A stretch of DNA of 64,000 bases from assembly GCA_002104535.1 (NCBI GenBank), contig NBOG01000014.1, forward strand, positions 19,974-83,973, read 5' to 3'. Positions 36,644-46,445 of the stretch are shown here, piece after piece; position 1 is the first letter of the stretch, and each line of letters begins with the position of its first letter. The notes beneath the pieces are model-generated. The model had not been told where the DNA came from. It worked only from the letters and a program-made list of their open reading frames with translations, and made no database searches. This stretch comes from Cognaticolwellia sediminilitoris. Its GTDB lineage: Bacteria > Pseudomonadota > Gammaproteobacteria > Enterobacterales > Alteromonadaceae. The position numbers were made by a program, and so were the translations under genes.

Positions 36644-38932
36644 TTACAAACCATTGTGATACTGAATGTTAGTAGATTCTGGCACCAAGTTATTCAACTG
36701 CTGTTGAGTTGCCGATTTAGCATCCAGTAATTTATTTTCCAGTAACGCTTCAAAGTGTTGGATCAATAACGCTTTATCGGGTGACTCTTTATCACCTGCG
36801 CCGATATTAGTTAAATCAATCATAAAACCGTCAAATAAATGTGATAAATCGTCAATAATTTCCATGTTCAAAAATTGATCTTGGTTATAAATGCTTGGGT
36901 AACCTGCTTTTTGTTTATCAATGGCAAATGACACGCCTTTGAGGTTGGTGATGCTCGTAGATTTATCACACGAAAGCATACAGCCATTATCAATACGCGG
37001 CTTTTCACAACCAACACTTTGTTGGAAGAAACATTGTCTGCTAGTCATCAACAAAATAGGGTGGTAAATACTGTAAAACAATTTAAAGTTTTCTGGACGC
37101 GCGATGTTTTTCATTTGCATGGCATTTATTTCATTAGAGATAAAAGCGCCGCTACAATCAAAGCTTTCTTTCATTGCCAAAAGGGCATATGAATTTGTGG
37201 TATTTAAAAACGGGCCAGCTATCCATTCAATACCTAATTCATTGGCTTTATAAGCAATGCCAGTATTGTTCGTGACAATTAATTTAGGTTTTACTTGCTC
37301 TAAAATGGTTACCGCTACGTCATAATCTTTACCAATTAGTACTGCTGGAAACCACGGAATTAAGCGTGGATTAGCCTGTAAAAAGCCAATGTACTTTGTA
37401 CAACCGCGTTTGTAGGCATCGGGCAGTTTAAAGTAAATGTCGGCATCAGTTACATTGGCCAATTCAACATCTTCTTCATCACAAATCAGCAGCGATAACT
37501 TTGTTTTACTTTCAGCTTTAGGGTTATTAACCAAAGCAGGTAAGGTCACTTCTGGCAATACAGTCATTGAATTATTTAGTGTGCTGGCAATTTCATTTTT
37601 AAGTGCAGTTAGCTCTTTAAAAGGAATGCTTAAACCCTCATCAAGGTTATCGCAGTTTAATTCGTTTAGTAAAAACTCAGCGTTATTAAAGCTTTTAAAG
37701 CGTTTTTCAATGGTGGCCTTATCAATGCTGGCATTATCACTGGTGCGCATTAAGCTTGTTGATTGCACAGTAAACGTGTTTTGCTCAACTGAAAAGCCAG
37801 AGGTAGTTACGGTAACCGTTAACGGTTGCTCAATTTTTCCAGAGAAGCTTAAACTTAACGGTACTTTTTCAATACTTAAGTGCTTAATTTTCTCAACTAC
37901 TTCAGCTTCAATGGTGTTTTTGTCATCTTGTAGATTTTGTTCAACATCTTGAATTTGCACCACTGAAATATTTTGGCTTTCATCCGCTTTAAATTTGCTA
38001 ACCGCATGTACTTTTGAATTATCACGAGGGTTATCAATAAACATGGATTGATTTAAATCACCGCGTAAAAAGGCGTTCGAAAAATCACGATTAAACACTT
38101 TATACAAACGTTCGCCGTCTTCGGTCAATTCACCCGTATTAAGGAAGCCATCAATTTGTTTACGGAAACTGTCAACTACAGTATGAACGTAGTTCGCGCC
38201 TTTAATGCGGCCTTCAATTTTAAATGAATGTACACCGGCTTCAATTAATGCTGGTAAATCAAAAAAGGCTGAGTTGTCTTTAATGTTAAGCGGGAAGTTA
38301 TGCCCTGATGGCGTAGTTTCATATTCTTCACGACAAGCTTGGCTACAACGGCCACGGTTACCTGAATTACCGACACTGGCAGATGTTGAATAACATAACC
38401 CCGAAAAGGCGACACACAGCGAGCCATGCACGAATACTTCGGTTAATACATCATGCTCTTCACATACTTTTGTGATGGTGGTGATTTCACGGAGGTTTAA
38501 CTCGCGTGATAAGTTCACACGTGATGCACCTAGCTTTTTCAAAAACGGAATTTGACCCACGTTATGGGTGGTTAACTGAGTTGAAGCGTGAATATCCAAA
38601 GTTGGAAAGTGTTTTGTGATGATATTAAACATGCCAATATCTTGCACAATCACACCATCAAGCGTGGTATTAACCAGTTTGCTTAATAGCTTAGCGATAG
38701 ACTTAAATTCACGTTCTAAAATAATCACATTTAGCGTTAAAAATATTTGGCAATCATACTGATGTGCTAAACGGATTATACCAATAAGTTGCTCAAAGGA
38801 GATATTAGAAGCGCGATTACGGGCATTTAAGGTGTCTAAGCCGCAATATACTGCGTCGGCCCCAGCAATAATGGCCGCTTTAATTGCATCGACATCGCCG
38901 CCGGGCGCTAATAACTCTATTTTATGATCCAT
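36644..38932 (-). CDS. Peptidase U32 family protein, RlhA-like
   Basis: A 762-residue member of the U32 (collagenase-like) family. The N terminus (IELLAPGGDVDAIKAAIIAG, ADAVYCGLDTLNARNRASNI) and the signature EVFVHGSLCVAFSGLCYSTS followed by GNSGNRGRCSQACREEY are clear, with further cysteines near the C terminus (MTSRQCFFQQSVGCEKPRID, CMLSCDK). U32 proteins RlhA and TrhP act in hydroxylation of rRNA and tRNA, and this sequence is closest in layout to RlhA. It is about 100 residues longer than E. coli RlhA because of an extended middle and C-terminal region. RNA modification is therefore more likely than proteolysis, by inference. Its start lies about 120 bp from the divergent GST start. Confidence 0.85.
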   Translation of the reverse strand: MDHKIELLAPGGDVDAIKAAIIAGADAVYCGLDTLNARNRASNISFEQLIGIIRLAHQYDCQIFLTLNVIILEREFKSIAKLLSKLVNTTLDGVIVQDIGMFNIITKHFPTLDIHASTQLTTHNVGQIPFLKKLGASRVNLSRELNLREITTITKVCEEHDVLTEVFVHGSLCVAFSGLCYSTSASVGNSGNRGRCSQACREEYETTPSGHNFPLNIKDNSAFFDLPALIEAGVHSFKIEGRIKGANYVHTVVDSFRKQIDGFLNTGELTEDGERLYKVFNRDFSNAFLRGDLNQSMFIDNPRDNSKVHAVSKFKADESQNISVVQIQDVEQNLQDDKNTIEAEVVEKIKHLSIEKVPLSLSFSGKIEQPLTVTVTTSGFSVEQNTFTVQSTSLMRTSDNASIDKATIEKRFKSFNNAEFLLNELNCDNLDEGLSIPFKELTALKNEIASTLNNSMTVLPEVTLPALVNNPKAESKTKLSLLICDEEDVELANVTDADIYFKLPDAYKRGCTKYIGFLQANPRLIPWFPAVLIGKDYDVAVTILEQVKPKLIVTNNTGIAYKANELGIEWIAGPFLNTTNSYALLAMKESFDCSGAFISNEINAMQMKNIARPENFKLFYSIYHPILLMTSRQCFFQQSVGCEKPRIDNGCMLSCDKSTSITNLKGVSFAIDKQKAGYPSIYNQDQFLNMEIIDDLSHLFDGFMIDLTNIGAGDKESPDKALLIQHFEALLENKLLDAKSATQQQLNNLVPESTNIQYHNGL

Positions 38933-39049
38933 TTGTACAACTTATTTGTTCGAAAAATTTCAGAGCAGGGATTTTACCCGTATATTTCATCAATGAATAC
39001 CGTTAAAGTTAGCGAATATGAACTGTATTTTAGCAAAAAGAAGAAAATC

Positions 39050-39769
39050 ATGGCATTACCTGTTCTTTATTCATTGAGAAATTGCCCGTATGCGATGCGA
39101 GCTCGCATTGCTATTTTTAAATCGCAACAGCCAGTAGCACTACGCGATGTGGTATTAACCAATAAACCAGCTGAAATGATTTTAGCTTCACCAAAAGCTA
39201 CTGTGCCGATCTTAGTGTTAAATGAATTAGATAAATTATCAGAAGAAAGTGGGGCTGATAGCGCAATTGATACAGTTAAAGCACCGCGCGAAACACATGT
39301 GATTGATGAAAGTTTAGATGTGATGCTTTGGGCACTGCAAGCCTCAGATCCTCAAGATTTACTGCATAGCGCACAGCCTGAAATGCTAACGCAAATGTTA
39401 ACGTTAATTAACGACTTTGATGTTGAATTTAAGCAGCGTATAGAGGCTTATAAATGCTCTAAACGCTATCATGAAACTAACTTAACCGAATGTCGTAACG
39501 CTTGTGAAGAATATATTATCCGGCTTGAACAGCGCTTAACACAACATGAGTTTTTAATGTCAGAGCGTGAAAGTCTTGTTGATATCGCCTTACTGCCGTT
39601 TATTCGCCAGTTTGCTCGCATTGAACGCCAATGGTATTTGCAATCACCTTATCCTAAATTAAAGCAATGGCTCAATAATTACCTGCAAAGCCCTATGTTT
39701 ACTAAAGTCATGTCGAAGCACCCATTGTGGCTGGAAAGCGGTGAAGAAGTGATTTTTGTCGGAAAGTAA
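39050..39769 (+). CDS. Glutathione S-transferase family protein
   Basis: A 239-residue GST. The thioredoxin-like N domain begins ALPVLYSLRNCPYAMRARIA, with a CPYA motif at the active-site position, and contains SPKATVPILVLN with the cis-proline that binds glutathione. The helical C domain ends LKQWLNNYLQSPMFTKVMSK. I chose the ATG at 39050, which starts in register with the family; upstream in-frame ATGs at 38996 and 38924 would overlap or abut the divergent U32 gene start. The substrate is unknown. A decayed copy of its last 25 codons occurs at 40415-40487. Confidence 0.85.
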   Translation: MALPVLYSLRNCPYAMRARIAIFKSQQPVALRDVVLTNKPAEMILASPKATVPILVLNELDKLSEESGADSAIDTVKAPRETHVIDESLDVMLWALQASDPQDLLHSAQPEMLTQMLTLINDFDVEFKQRIEAYKCSKRYHETNLTECRNACEEYIIRLEQRLTQHEFLMSERESLVDIALLPFIRQFARIERQWYLQSPYPKLKQWLNNYLQSPMFTKVMSKHPLWLESGEEVIFVGK

Positions 39770-39824
39770 GCTCACTAATCTAGCTCTATGGTGGGAATAA
39801 ATTTAATAGAATTGTTATAACTTA

Positions 39825-39866
39825 AAAAGCTAAGCATAAACCCTGAATTTATGCTTAGCTTTTAGC
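39825..39866 (+). terminator. Terminator after GST gene
   Basis: A 16-bp perfect stem, AAAAGCTAAGCATAAA / TTTATGCTTAGCTTTT (39825-39840 and 39848-39863) with loop CCCTGAA. The right arm continues directly into a heptanucleotide repeat tract. Confidence 0.85.
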
Positions 39867-39910
39867 TTTTAGCTTTTAGCTTTTAGTGTTTAGTGTTTAG
39901 TGTTTAGTGT
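39855..39910. repeat. Heptanucleotide tandem repeat, two variant blocks
   Basis: Eight head-to-tail 7-bp units: four TTAGCTT followed by four TTAGTGT. The first unit is part of the right arm of the GST terminator, so the tract seems to have grown out of that arm. Non-coding. Confidence 0.95.
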
Positions 39911-39958
39911 AGTGTGACTAAGCGTTATACAGCATCATCTATAAAGAATAAATGCAGT

Positions 39959-40327
39959 TTAGAGTACATGACTTGAAATGATTTTTGATATTTCTAGCAT
40001 CGAAGATTGGCCGTTAAATTCAAATCTGACTTTACCTATAGCTGAAAAGTATATTTCCAGTTCTGAATCTAGATCGAATGTCCCTGATGTTTCAATAGAG
40101 TATGCAACAATGTTTTTATAGGGCAGCGAGGTAAAATCTTTTTTACTGCCTGTAATGCCTTGAACATTTACTGAAATTATTCTTTTGTTAGTAAACACCA
40201 CGCCATCACGCATAGTTTTAAATGCATCTACTATTACTTCATCTTCTAGCAATAGCTCAGATACTTTTTCGGCATAATCAATATCTTGTTTAAGTTTGAA
40301 AAAACCTTTGTTATTAAAATCAATCAT
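39959..40327 (-). CDS. PH-domain-containing protein (bacterial PH fold)
   Basis: A 122-residue soluble protein of the bacterial pleckstrin-homology-like family (DUF1696/YvbH-like). The pattern ELLLEDEVIVDAFKTMRDGV followed by VFTNKRIISVNVQGITGSKK and FTSLPYKNIVAYSIETSG is characteristic. DLDSELEIYF and a closing amphipathic helix (SMLEISKIISSHVL) complete the fold. Function is unknown. The ATG has AAGGAAG just upstream. It lies on the opposite strand between the GST gene and the decayed GST tail, which suggests it arrived during or after a local duplication. Confidence 0.82.
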   Translation of the reverse strand: MIDFNNKGFFKLKQDIDYAEKVSELLLEDEVIVDAFKTMRDGVVFTNKRIISVNVQGITGSKKDFTSLPYKNIVAYSIETSGTFDLDSELEIYFSAIGKVRFEFNGQSSMLEISKIISSHVL

Positions 40328-40414
40328 CGAACTTCCTTATGAATTTTTAATGCGGCAACTAACTATAGTAACTTAAATATAGGAGAAAAGTTATTCTAGC
40401 GGATTGATAAATAA

Positions 40415-40487
40415 TTTACTCGAGTGATAGTAAAAATACCCATTGTAGCTTGAAAGTGGCGATGAAGTTGTTTTTGTTGGTAAGTAA
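40415..40487 (+). pseudogene. Decayed duplicate of the GST gene 3' end
   Basis: Translated piecewise, the DNA reads FTRVIVK, then YPL*LESGDEVVFVGK*, against the GST C terminus MFTKVMSKHPLWLESGEEVIFVGK*. The match includes the stop codon. The copy carries a one-base shift before the YPL part and an in-frame TAG in place of the Trp codon. It is non-functional. Confidence 0.82.
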
Positions 40488-40524
40488 AGGCGTTTAGGTG
40501 CGTCTACTTACCTGATAAATAGTA

Positions 40525-41643
40525 TTAATTGGCGTTAATCGGACTAGGTTTTTCCACTTGCTCCATTAAGTCATTATTCCACAGACCTTCTACTTTTATG
40601 TGAGCCGCACCACCAAGCATAAACGCCTGAATTAAATCGTGATTAAGATAAGCATACAACCCCGGTTGCTGAAAGGTGTAAATAGCGGCCACCGCTTCTC
40701 CGCCATTAACATGCCAAGTTTCTCTATCAACCGTTGGCACATTATTAAAAGAGCCACCAGGCCACACTAGGTCACCATGGCCGCCAATTAGGTGAATACG
40801 TGAATCTTCATTAGCTTGTGAATGAACAAATAATACCGTTTCCCCTACCTTGGCTTTCAGGGCATTAGCACCCGTTAAAGCGCCTTTTTTGCCATTGTAA
40901 GTAACATGCGTGGGAATAAGGCCACGCATAACCGCTAATGTGTCAGCATAAGCTTCGATGGCATTGTTAAAGCGTTTATAATTGCCATCTTTGTCCTGAG
41001 GAATATACCAACCTTGTTCGCCAATATAATAAGCTCGGTCGTATGTTACCGTTTTACCGTGCTGATCTTTTAAGCCTCCCGTAGGTAATACCGTTATAGC
41101 ACCATACATACCAGACACAACATGGTAAGGGATCATCAACCCTCCGGGGGCACAGTGATACACAAAGGTACCGGCTCTATCAGCTTTAAAGCGAAAGGTT
41201 ACTTGCTCTCCAGGCGACACTTTCGTTAATGCACCACCACCTAAAGCGCCTGTGGCCGCATGAAAGTCAATATTGTGTAATAACATATTGCTATCAGGAT
41301 TTTTAAGGGTTAACTCAACATAATCGCCTTCATGCACCACCATCATTGGGCCTGGATTAGTCCCGTTAAACGTCATCGCTTGGACAAAAACACCAGGCTC
41401 AATTTCTATTTCTTTTTCTTCAATCACCATTTCTATTTCAATAACTCTAGGTTTGCCTACATAAATCTGTTGATGCTCTGGAAAAAAGGGCGGTGCAACC
41501 AAGTTTTGCTGTATGCGCTTGAGTCCTTTGACGTTTGATGGCTTGCCAATATGGCTAATATAAGAAGATGCCTCTTCATCTGCATTAACATAAGGGATGT
41601 GCAACGCGAATAAAAAAACTACGCTCAGTAGTAAATTTTTCAT
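40525..41643 (-). CDS. nirK: Copper-containing nitrite reductase
   Basis: A 372-residue periplasmic enzyme reducing nitrite to nitric oxide. A signal peptide ([19 protein letters not shown]) precedes two cupredoxin domains. All copper ligands are visible. [17 protein letters not shown] (near residue 125) gives a type-1 histidine, the catalytic aspartate and a type-2 histidine. [20 protein letters not shown] (near 165) gives type-2 His, type-1 Cys, His and Met. Later [13 protein letters not shown] carries the catalytic histidine and [10 protein letters not shown] the last type-2 ligand. GAGGT lies 5 bp before the ATG. No other denitrification gene is nearby, and I could not mark an NsrR or FNR site. 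Confidence 0.94.
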   Translation of the reverse strand: MKNLLLSVVFLFALHIPYVNADEEASSYISHIGKPSNVKGLKRIQQNLVAPPFFPEHQQIYVGKPRVIEIEMVIEEKEIEIEPGVFVQAMTFNGTNPGPMMVVHEGDYVELTLKNPDSNMLLHNIDFHAATGALGGGALTKVSPGEQVTFRFKADRAGTFVYHCAPGGLMIPYHVVSGMYGAITVLPTGGLKDQHGKTVTYDRAYYIGEQGWYIPQDKDGNYKRFNNAIEAYADTLAVMRGLIPTHVTYNGKKGALTGANALKAKVGETVLFVHSQANEDSRIHLIGGHGDLVWPGGSFNNVPTVDRETWHVNGGEAVAAIYTFQQPGLYAYLNHDLIQAFMLGGAAHIKVEGLWNNDLMEQVEKPSPINAN

Positions 41644-42058
41644 TTTTTACCTCGATGGTAATTGGAATATACGTGCTAGGAGGGTATTCAAACATTGCTA
41701 GCGAATGCCGCACGCAATATGCACTCTGCTCTGTTAAGTAAAGTACTAAAAACATATTTAGCTAATTTAATTTATTATGGGTTATTGTGCCAGCCATACT
41801 AAGTTCTTTGTATTTCACCAGTAAACTGTATCTAAGCGCAATAAAAGGTGGCTCAGTTAAACTTAATAACAATACATTATAATTTACTTATCAACTATTT
41901 ATACCAAAAGGCCGTGCAGCCATAGAGATAATTGGATTTGCTTTGGTAGTAAACTTTATCGTGTTATCTCGGTATAAAAACTCCAGTAAAAGGAGCTTGG
42001 TCTTAGCGTTACTCTCAGTTATATTAAGGTTACATTTACCGCTAGTTATCGACATTCT
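41644..42058. other. Intergenic region between nirK and the second chemoreceptor
   Basis: 415 bp between divergent genes. It must contain both promoters. I looked for NsrR-type and FNR-type dyads and saw none that is convincing. No small gene or strong hairpin. Confidence 0.45.
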
Positions 42059-44017
42059 ATGAATATTCGCTCTAAATTAACCTTGAGTTTTGCCGCTACA
42101 GTTATTTTACCCATTATTGCTATCGCGATTGTTAGTATTTCAATGACAATCTCTAAGTCATCAACAAGTTTTGTGGAACGTACTCAGAGTGAATTAAGAC
42201 AAGTAGACAACGGTTTTCAACTGTTCTTCCAACAAATCAAAGCTAATGTGAAATTTCTAGCAGAAAATAAATTGACCAGTCAACTTCCTGATAATACACA
42301 TACTTATATTGGCTCTGATCACATGATGGAGCCGAAAAATGACTCTACCGAAGAATTAGCTTTATATAAGCTGTATGAAGAATTTGGTACTTCGCACCCT
42401 GATTTACTTTACGTTTACACAGGTACCAAAGATGGTGGCTTTGTTCAATACCCATTGGAGGAACTTGGAGGTTATGATCCAAGACAGCGTCCTTGGTATA
42501 AACAGGCATTAGCTTCTCCTAATGCGCCAATTATTACGGAAGCATATCAAGATGTCATTGGAAAACCGGTCGTAACTTCTGCGTTAGTGGTTAAAAATAA
42601 CCAAGGCGATATTGTCGGTGTACAAGGTCTAGATGTGACCCTTTCAACCTTAACGGATATATTGAGTAATACAAAACTAGGTGAAAGCGGTTACCTCATT
42701 CTTATCGATGAATCAGGTACCGTATTAGCCGATGCAAAAACACCAGAAAATAACTTTAAAAATATTAAAGATCTTTCATCACCCTTGTTTTCTATCTTAC
42801 AGAAATCGCCAGATTTACATCATTTTTCTACAGAGCATTTAGGTGCAGATGTTAATGTTGCTAGTTATTATTCAAAAAATTTAAAGTGGCGATTTGTTGG
42901 TGTTATTCATAGCGATGAAATTTTCGCGCCTGCTTATAGTATGAGTCAGACCATTACCGTGATTGCCTTAATCATGGTTACTTTATTTATCGCCATTGGA
43001 TTTTGGTTAGCCAATCGTATAGTTCAGCCAATTAACCGTGTTGCTGAAGGCTTACGTGATATTGCCCAAGGTGATGGCAATTTAACTAAGCGATTAGAGA
43101 TTATTGGTAAAGATGAAGTGAGTGAATTGGCTCAATGGTTTAATCAATTCTTAGATTCAATTCATCAGCTTGTTGTTGATATTAAAACCTGTGCATCGAC
43201 ATTAAATATGGCGGCTAATGAATCAGGTATACAAATTGCCGATGTAAAAGCAGTAAGTCATCAACAAGAAGAATCTATAGATAATGTTAATAACCTTATC
43301 GCAACCATGGCAGATATTGCACATCAAACATCAAACGACTGCCAAGAAAGCTCAACCACGATTATGAAAACTGAAGAGTATTCGAAAAAGGGAATTTCGT
43401 TAATCTCAGTTACGGTCAGTGAAGTAAGTTTATTAAATGAATCGTTGAGTGAATCATCTCAATCGATGAAGTCACTTGAACTGGAAAGCGAAAACATTAC
43501 CAAGATATTAGATGTTATTAGAAGTATTGCCGAGCAAACTAATTTGTTAGCACTTAATGCGGCTATTGAAGCGGCAAGGGCTGGTGAGCAAGGGCGAGGC
43601 TTTGCTGTAGTCGCAGACGAAGTGAGAACATTAGCGCAACGCTCTCGTGGGGCTACTGAAGAAATTGATACCGTACTAATGAACTTGCTAGAAAAAACAC
43701 GTGTTGTTTCTCAACAAATGGGTGTAAATGTTGATCAATCGAAACAAACTATCGAAAAAATTGAACAAGCCAACCAATCATTTAACGAAATAAGTACGTT
43801 AGTTGGACAAATGAAGGAAAATATTTCGCGTATTACTCAAGCGGCAGATCAACAGTGCAGTTCATCAGACTTGATCAGTGACAATATTAGTGGCATTAAT
43901 GACTCGGCAAAAGGTATTGTTAATACTGCTGATACCTTGGCCGATGGTTCGAATGACTTACTTGTTTTATCAAAAGATTTAACAAATTTAGTCGGTCGCT
44001 TTAAAGTCAATAACTAA
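42059..44017 (+). CDS. Methyl-accepting chemotaxis protein with dCache sensor
   Basis: A 652-residue chemoreceptor. The first membrane segment is [17 protein letters not shown] (about 14-32). A dCache_1 periplasmic domain follows (about 38-280), with [15 protein letters not shown] and the typical [13 protein letters not shown] and [13 protein letters not shown] second membrane segment lies at about 298-322. HAMP starts at [20 protein letters not shown], and the signalling domain has the tip [20 protein letters not shown]. The YDPRxRPWY element is common in receptors for amino acids and related small molecules, but the ligand here is unknown. No chemotaxis kinase genes are adjacent. Confidence 0.93.
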   Translation: MNIRSKLTLSFAATVILPIIAIAIVSISMTISKSSTSFVERTQSELRQVDNGFQLFFQQIKANVKFLAENKLTSQLPDNTHTYIGSDHMMEPKNDSTEELALYKLYEEFGTSHPDLLYVYTGTKDGGFVQYPLEELGGYDPRQRPWYKQALASPNAPIITEAYQDVIGKPVVTSALVVKNNQGDIVGVQGLDVTLSTLTDILSNTKLGESGYLILIDESGTVLADAKTPENNFKNIKDLSSPLFSILQKSPDLHHFSTEHLGADVNVASYYSKNLKWRFVGVIHSDEIFAPAYSMSQTITVIALIMVTLFIAIGFWLANRIVQPINRVAEGLRDIAQGDGNLTKRLEIIGKDEVSELAQWFNQFLDSIHQLVVDIKTCASTLNMAANESGIQIADVKAVSHQQEESIDNVNNLIATMADIAHQTSNDCQESSTTIMKTEEYSKKGISLISVTVSEVSLLNESLSESSQSMKSLELESENITKILDVIRSIAEQTNLLALNAAIEAARAGEQGRGFAVVADEVRTLAQRSRGATEEIDTVLMNLLEKTRVVSQQMGVNVDQSKQTIEKIEQANQSFNEISTLVGQMKENISRITQAADQQCSSSDLISDNISGINDSAKGIVNTADTLADGSNDLLVLSKDLTNLVGRFKVNN

Positions 44018-44130
44018 CACTCAGTATTAGAATTGCATAATGAGTCAGTATATTTTTAAATATTTATGCTGGTTCAGTTATCAATATTTGCAGTGATGGA
44101 GCAAAAAATTCAGTAAATTGTTCTGTATTA

Positions 44131-44210
44131 AGACTAATCAAGCCACCCATAATTAGTGCTTAGAAAGGGTAGACTAATCAAGCCACCCATAATAAGTGCT
44201 TAGAAAGGTA
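44131..44210. repeat. 40-bp tandem duplication
   Basis: Two adjacent copies, 44131-44170 and 44171-44210, each beginning AGACTAATCAAGCCACCCAT. They differ by one internal base and at the last few bases. No spacer separates them, so this is not a CRISPR array. Confidence 0.92.
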
Positions 44211-44480
44211 ATGTTTAAGTCGTTATCAGGTCTTGAATATCACTTAGGAGTCTCGCTAGTAGTGAGTGGTAACGAATGGTGATTTAATTAAAATCAAATG
44301 GTTACGATTTTTATTGGTGGTTCTTTGGATGTGCTGAGCTTTCTCATTAGTGCAACAAGATATATTACTTTTAGCGCTTTAGGTCTTTACAGAACTTTGA
44401 GGAAAATATAGCAACTTATTTATGGTTTTTAGCCATAATTGCACTGAGGTAATGGCCATTAAAATCAAACTTTCTTCATT

Positions 44481-44526
44481 AAAAAAGTCCGCAGTGATAG
44501 CAAACTATTTAGCTTTGCTCTCACTG
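44481..44526 (-). terminator. Terminator of the glgP-glgB-glgX-malQ-amylase operon
   Basis: On the minus strand, CAGTGAGAGCAAA pairs with TTTGCTATCACTG (one mismatch, 9-nt loop) and is followed by CGGAC and six Ts. It lies about 40 bp after the amylase stop. Confidence 0.8.
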
Positions 44527-44563
44527 TGGGCCGTTTGTATGCTTTATTAGATTTATTCTGGTG

Positions 44564-46423
44564 TTATTTTACTAACTGATAAATCGCAAAGCTCAACGCT
44601 GGCACTTCTAAAACTAGCTGGCCGTTAGCATTGTTATTCAACTTACTGTCGCCGGTTACTAAACGATACTTTGCACCGTTTAAGGCAATAGTGGCGTTAG
44701 CTGGTTTATCACTGGTATTAAAAGCGACTAGCATTTGTTGGTTTTCAGCAGACTTACTGTCATCAGCAGTTAACGTACGTGTGACGGCAAAAATGGCATT
44801 ATCATCGGCTTGAAATACTGTTTTTTGCTCGCCTCTGCGAAGTGCAGTATATTGGTAAAAAATATCAGCGTATTGTGCAAAGCTTTGATAAAACGGATGC
44901 TCGGTATCAAAGTTATCGTCAGCTGTGGTGGCATCGGTGGCTAGTAAATCATCGTCATTATAGCTAGCCACTTCTGATGGCATCATGTCTTGACGAGCTG
45001 CTTGATCACCGCCGTCACCGACAAAACCTTGCTCGTCGCCATAATAAATAATCGGTACGCCGCGCATAAAGTAGGTCATGGCATGGGCTAGAAGGGTGCG
45101 CTTGATCATTTGCTCTTCAGTGTAATTAAACTCACTATTTTTTAGCATAAAGGCAAAGCGGCCCATATCGTGATTACCCGTAAAGTTCATCAGCTGATTT
45201 GCATCGCTGTCATGATCTAGATAATCAGTGTCGTTAGCAAATAATGTCGCTAAAACTTTAGTACCTTTTTGATCTATTAAACTTTGAGTCATCGCACTTT
45301 GAAAGGCGAAATCTAACACTGATTGCATATTACCTGCGGTAGTGTATTCGCTTAATTCTTTTGAGCTAAAGCTATAAACTTCACCAAACATAAAGAAATT
45401 TTTGATGCCTAAATCTTGCGCATGCGTAACTAATGCCGGTGAAAACTCAGCCCAAAACTCAGTGTTAACATGTTTTACGGTATCAATACGAAAACCGTCA
45501 GGTTTAAATTCTGTGATCAGATTTTTGAAAATATCTATCATGCCCGCTAGCACTTCAGGGTCGTTAGTATTTACATCGTCAAGTCCGGCGAAGTCTCCAC
45601 GCTTTGAACTTTCACCTTGCCAGAATGAATCACCTTGATTGTGATAGTACTTGGTGTCGTTTAACCAAGCTGGAGTTTTTAAATTTTCTTGGCCTTTAGG
45701 AATAACGGTAGTGTATTTATCACCTGAAGCTAACTGCTCTAAAGATTTAAATGGGCAACCTTTATCGTCTTTTACTAACCATTGTAAACCGTCTTCTCCG
45801 TGACACTCGACGTATTTGATCACATCAGCGGTGTGGTTAGTAATAATATCGAAGTAGATTTTAATGTTTTCAGCGTGCGCGCTATCAATAAGATCTTTTA
45901 AGTCATCATTACTGCCTAGGTGCGGGTCAATTTCAGTAAAGTCTAGTACCCAATAACCATGATAACCAGAGCTGTCAGCTTGCATCGCTTGATTACGTAA
46001 AATAGGCGTTAACCAAATAGCAGAAATACCTAAGTCTTTTAAATAAGGTAATTTAGCTTTTAAGCCTTGAATATCGCCACCGTGGAACATGCCTTTGTTG
46101 GTTTTATCAAGGCCACCGGCAGAAATTGCTTGGGTTTTTGAACCGAGATCGTTGTCGGTATCACCATTATAAAAACGATCTGGCATGACAAAGTAAAACA
46201 CTTCCTCTTGCACGTCGCGGTCAAGATAATGCGGTAAATCTGCGGCTGTACGTTTTCCAGCTTTAACTTCTGTAGCCGCTTGATTCATTATTGTGCTCGC
46301 GGTTTTACTTTCTTTTACTGCAGCAGTTGTAGTGTTTATTTCTTTTACGTTATCACAAGCCATTAAGCTCAGTGATATAACACTGGTGCACAGTAATGTA
46401 GATATTTTATTATTTTTAGTCAT
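44564..46423 (-). CDS. Alpha-amylase-family (GH13) lipoprotein
   Basis: A 619-residue GH13 enzyme hydrolysing alpha-1,4-glucans. The signal peptide ends in the lipobox LMAC (ISLSLMACDNVKE), so it is membrane-anchored in the envelope. Barrel motifs are DIITNHTADV (conserved region I), DGFRIDTVKH with the nucleophile Asp near residue 310, FMFGEVYSF with the acid Glu, and NFTGNHDMGRF with the third Asp. The C-terminal beta domain ends ALSFAIYQLVK. It is the last gene of the operon, 22 bp after malQ, an unusual place for an exported enzyme among cytoplasmic ones. Neopullulanase-like specificity cannot be excluded. Confidence 0.9.
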   Translation of the reverse strand: MTKNNKISTLLCTSVISLSLMACDNVKEINTTTAAVKESKTASTIMNQAATEVKAGKRTAADLPHYLDRDVQEEVFYFVMPDRFYNGDTDNDLGSKTQAISAGGLDKTNKGMFHGGDIQGLKAKLPYLKDLGISAIWLTPILRNQAMQADSSGYHGYWVLDFTEIDPHLGSNDDLKDLIDSAHAENIKIYFDIITNHTADVIKYVECHGEDGLQWLVKDDKGCPFKSLEQLASGDKYTTVIPKGQENLKTPAWLNDTKYYHNQGDSFWQGESSKRGDFAGLDDVNTNDPEVLAGMIDIFKNLITEFKPDGFRIDTVKHVNTEFWAEFSPALVTHAQDLGIKNFFMFGEVYSFSSKELSEYTTAGNMQSVLDFAFQSAMTQSLIDQKGTKVLATLFANDTDYLDHDSDANQLMNFTGNHDMGRFAFMLKNSEFNYTEEQMIKRTLLAHAMTYFMRGVPIIYYGDEQGFVGDGGDQAARQDMMPSEVASYNDDDLLATDATTADDNFDTEHPFYQSFAQYADIFYQYTALRRGEQKTVFQADDNAIFAVTRTLTADDSKSAENQQMLVAFNTSDKPANATIALNGAKYRLVTGDSKLNNNANGQLVLEVPALSFAIYQLVK

Positions 46424-46445
46424 TTATCTATCCTATTCATCTTTG

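Larger units (their letters stand above)
44018..44563. other. Intergenic region with a tandem duplication
   Basis: 546 bp without a gene between the convergent chemoreceptor and amylase genes. It holds a 40-bp direct tandem duplication (44131-44210) and, at its right end, the terminator of the glycogen operon. No obvious terminator follows the chemoreceptor gene. Confidence 0.55.

Noticed and set aside
39855..39910. Repeated units that could suggest a small CRISPR array
   Set aside because: Units are 7 bp, directly adjacent and without spacers; it is a simple tandem repeat.
44131..44210. Two 40-bp repeats as a minimal CRISPR
   Set aside because: The copies abut with no spacer and no cas genes are in the window.
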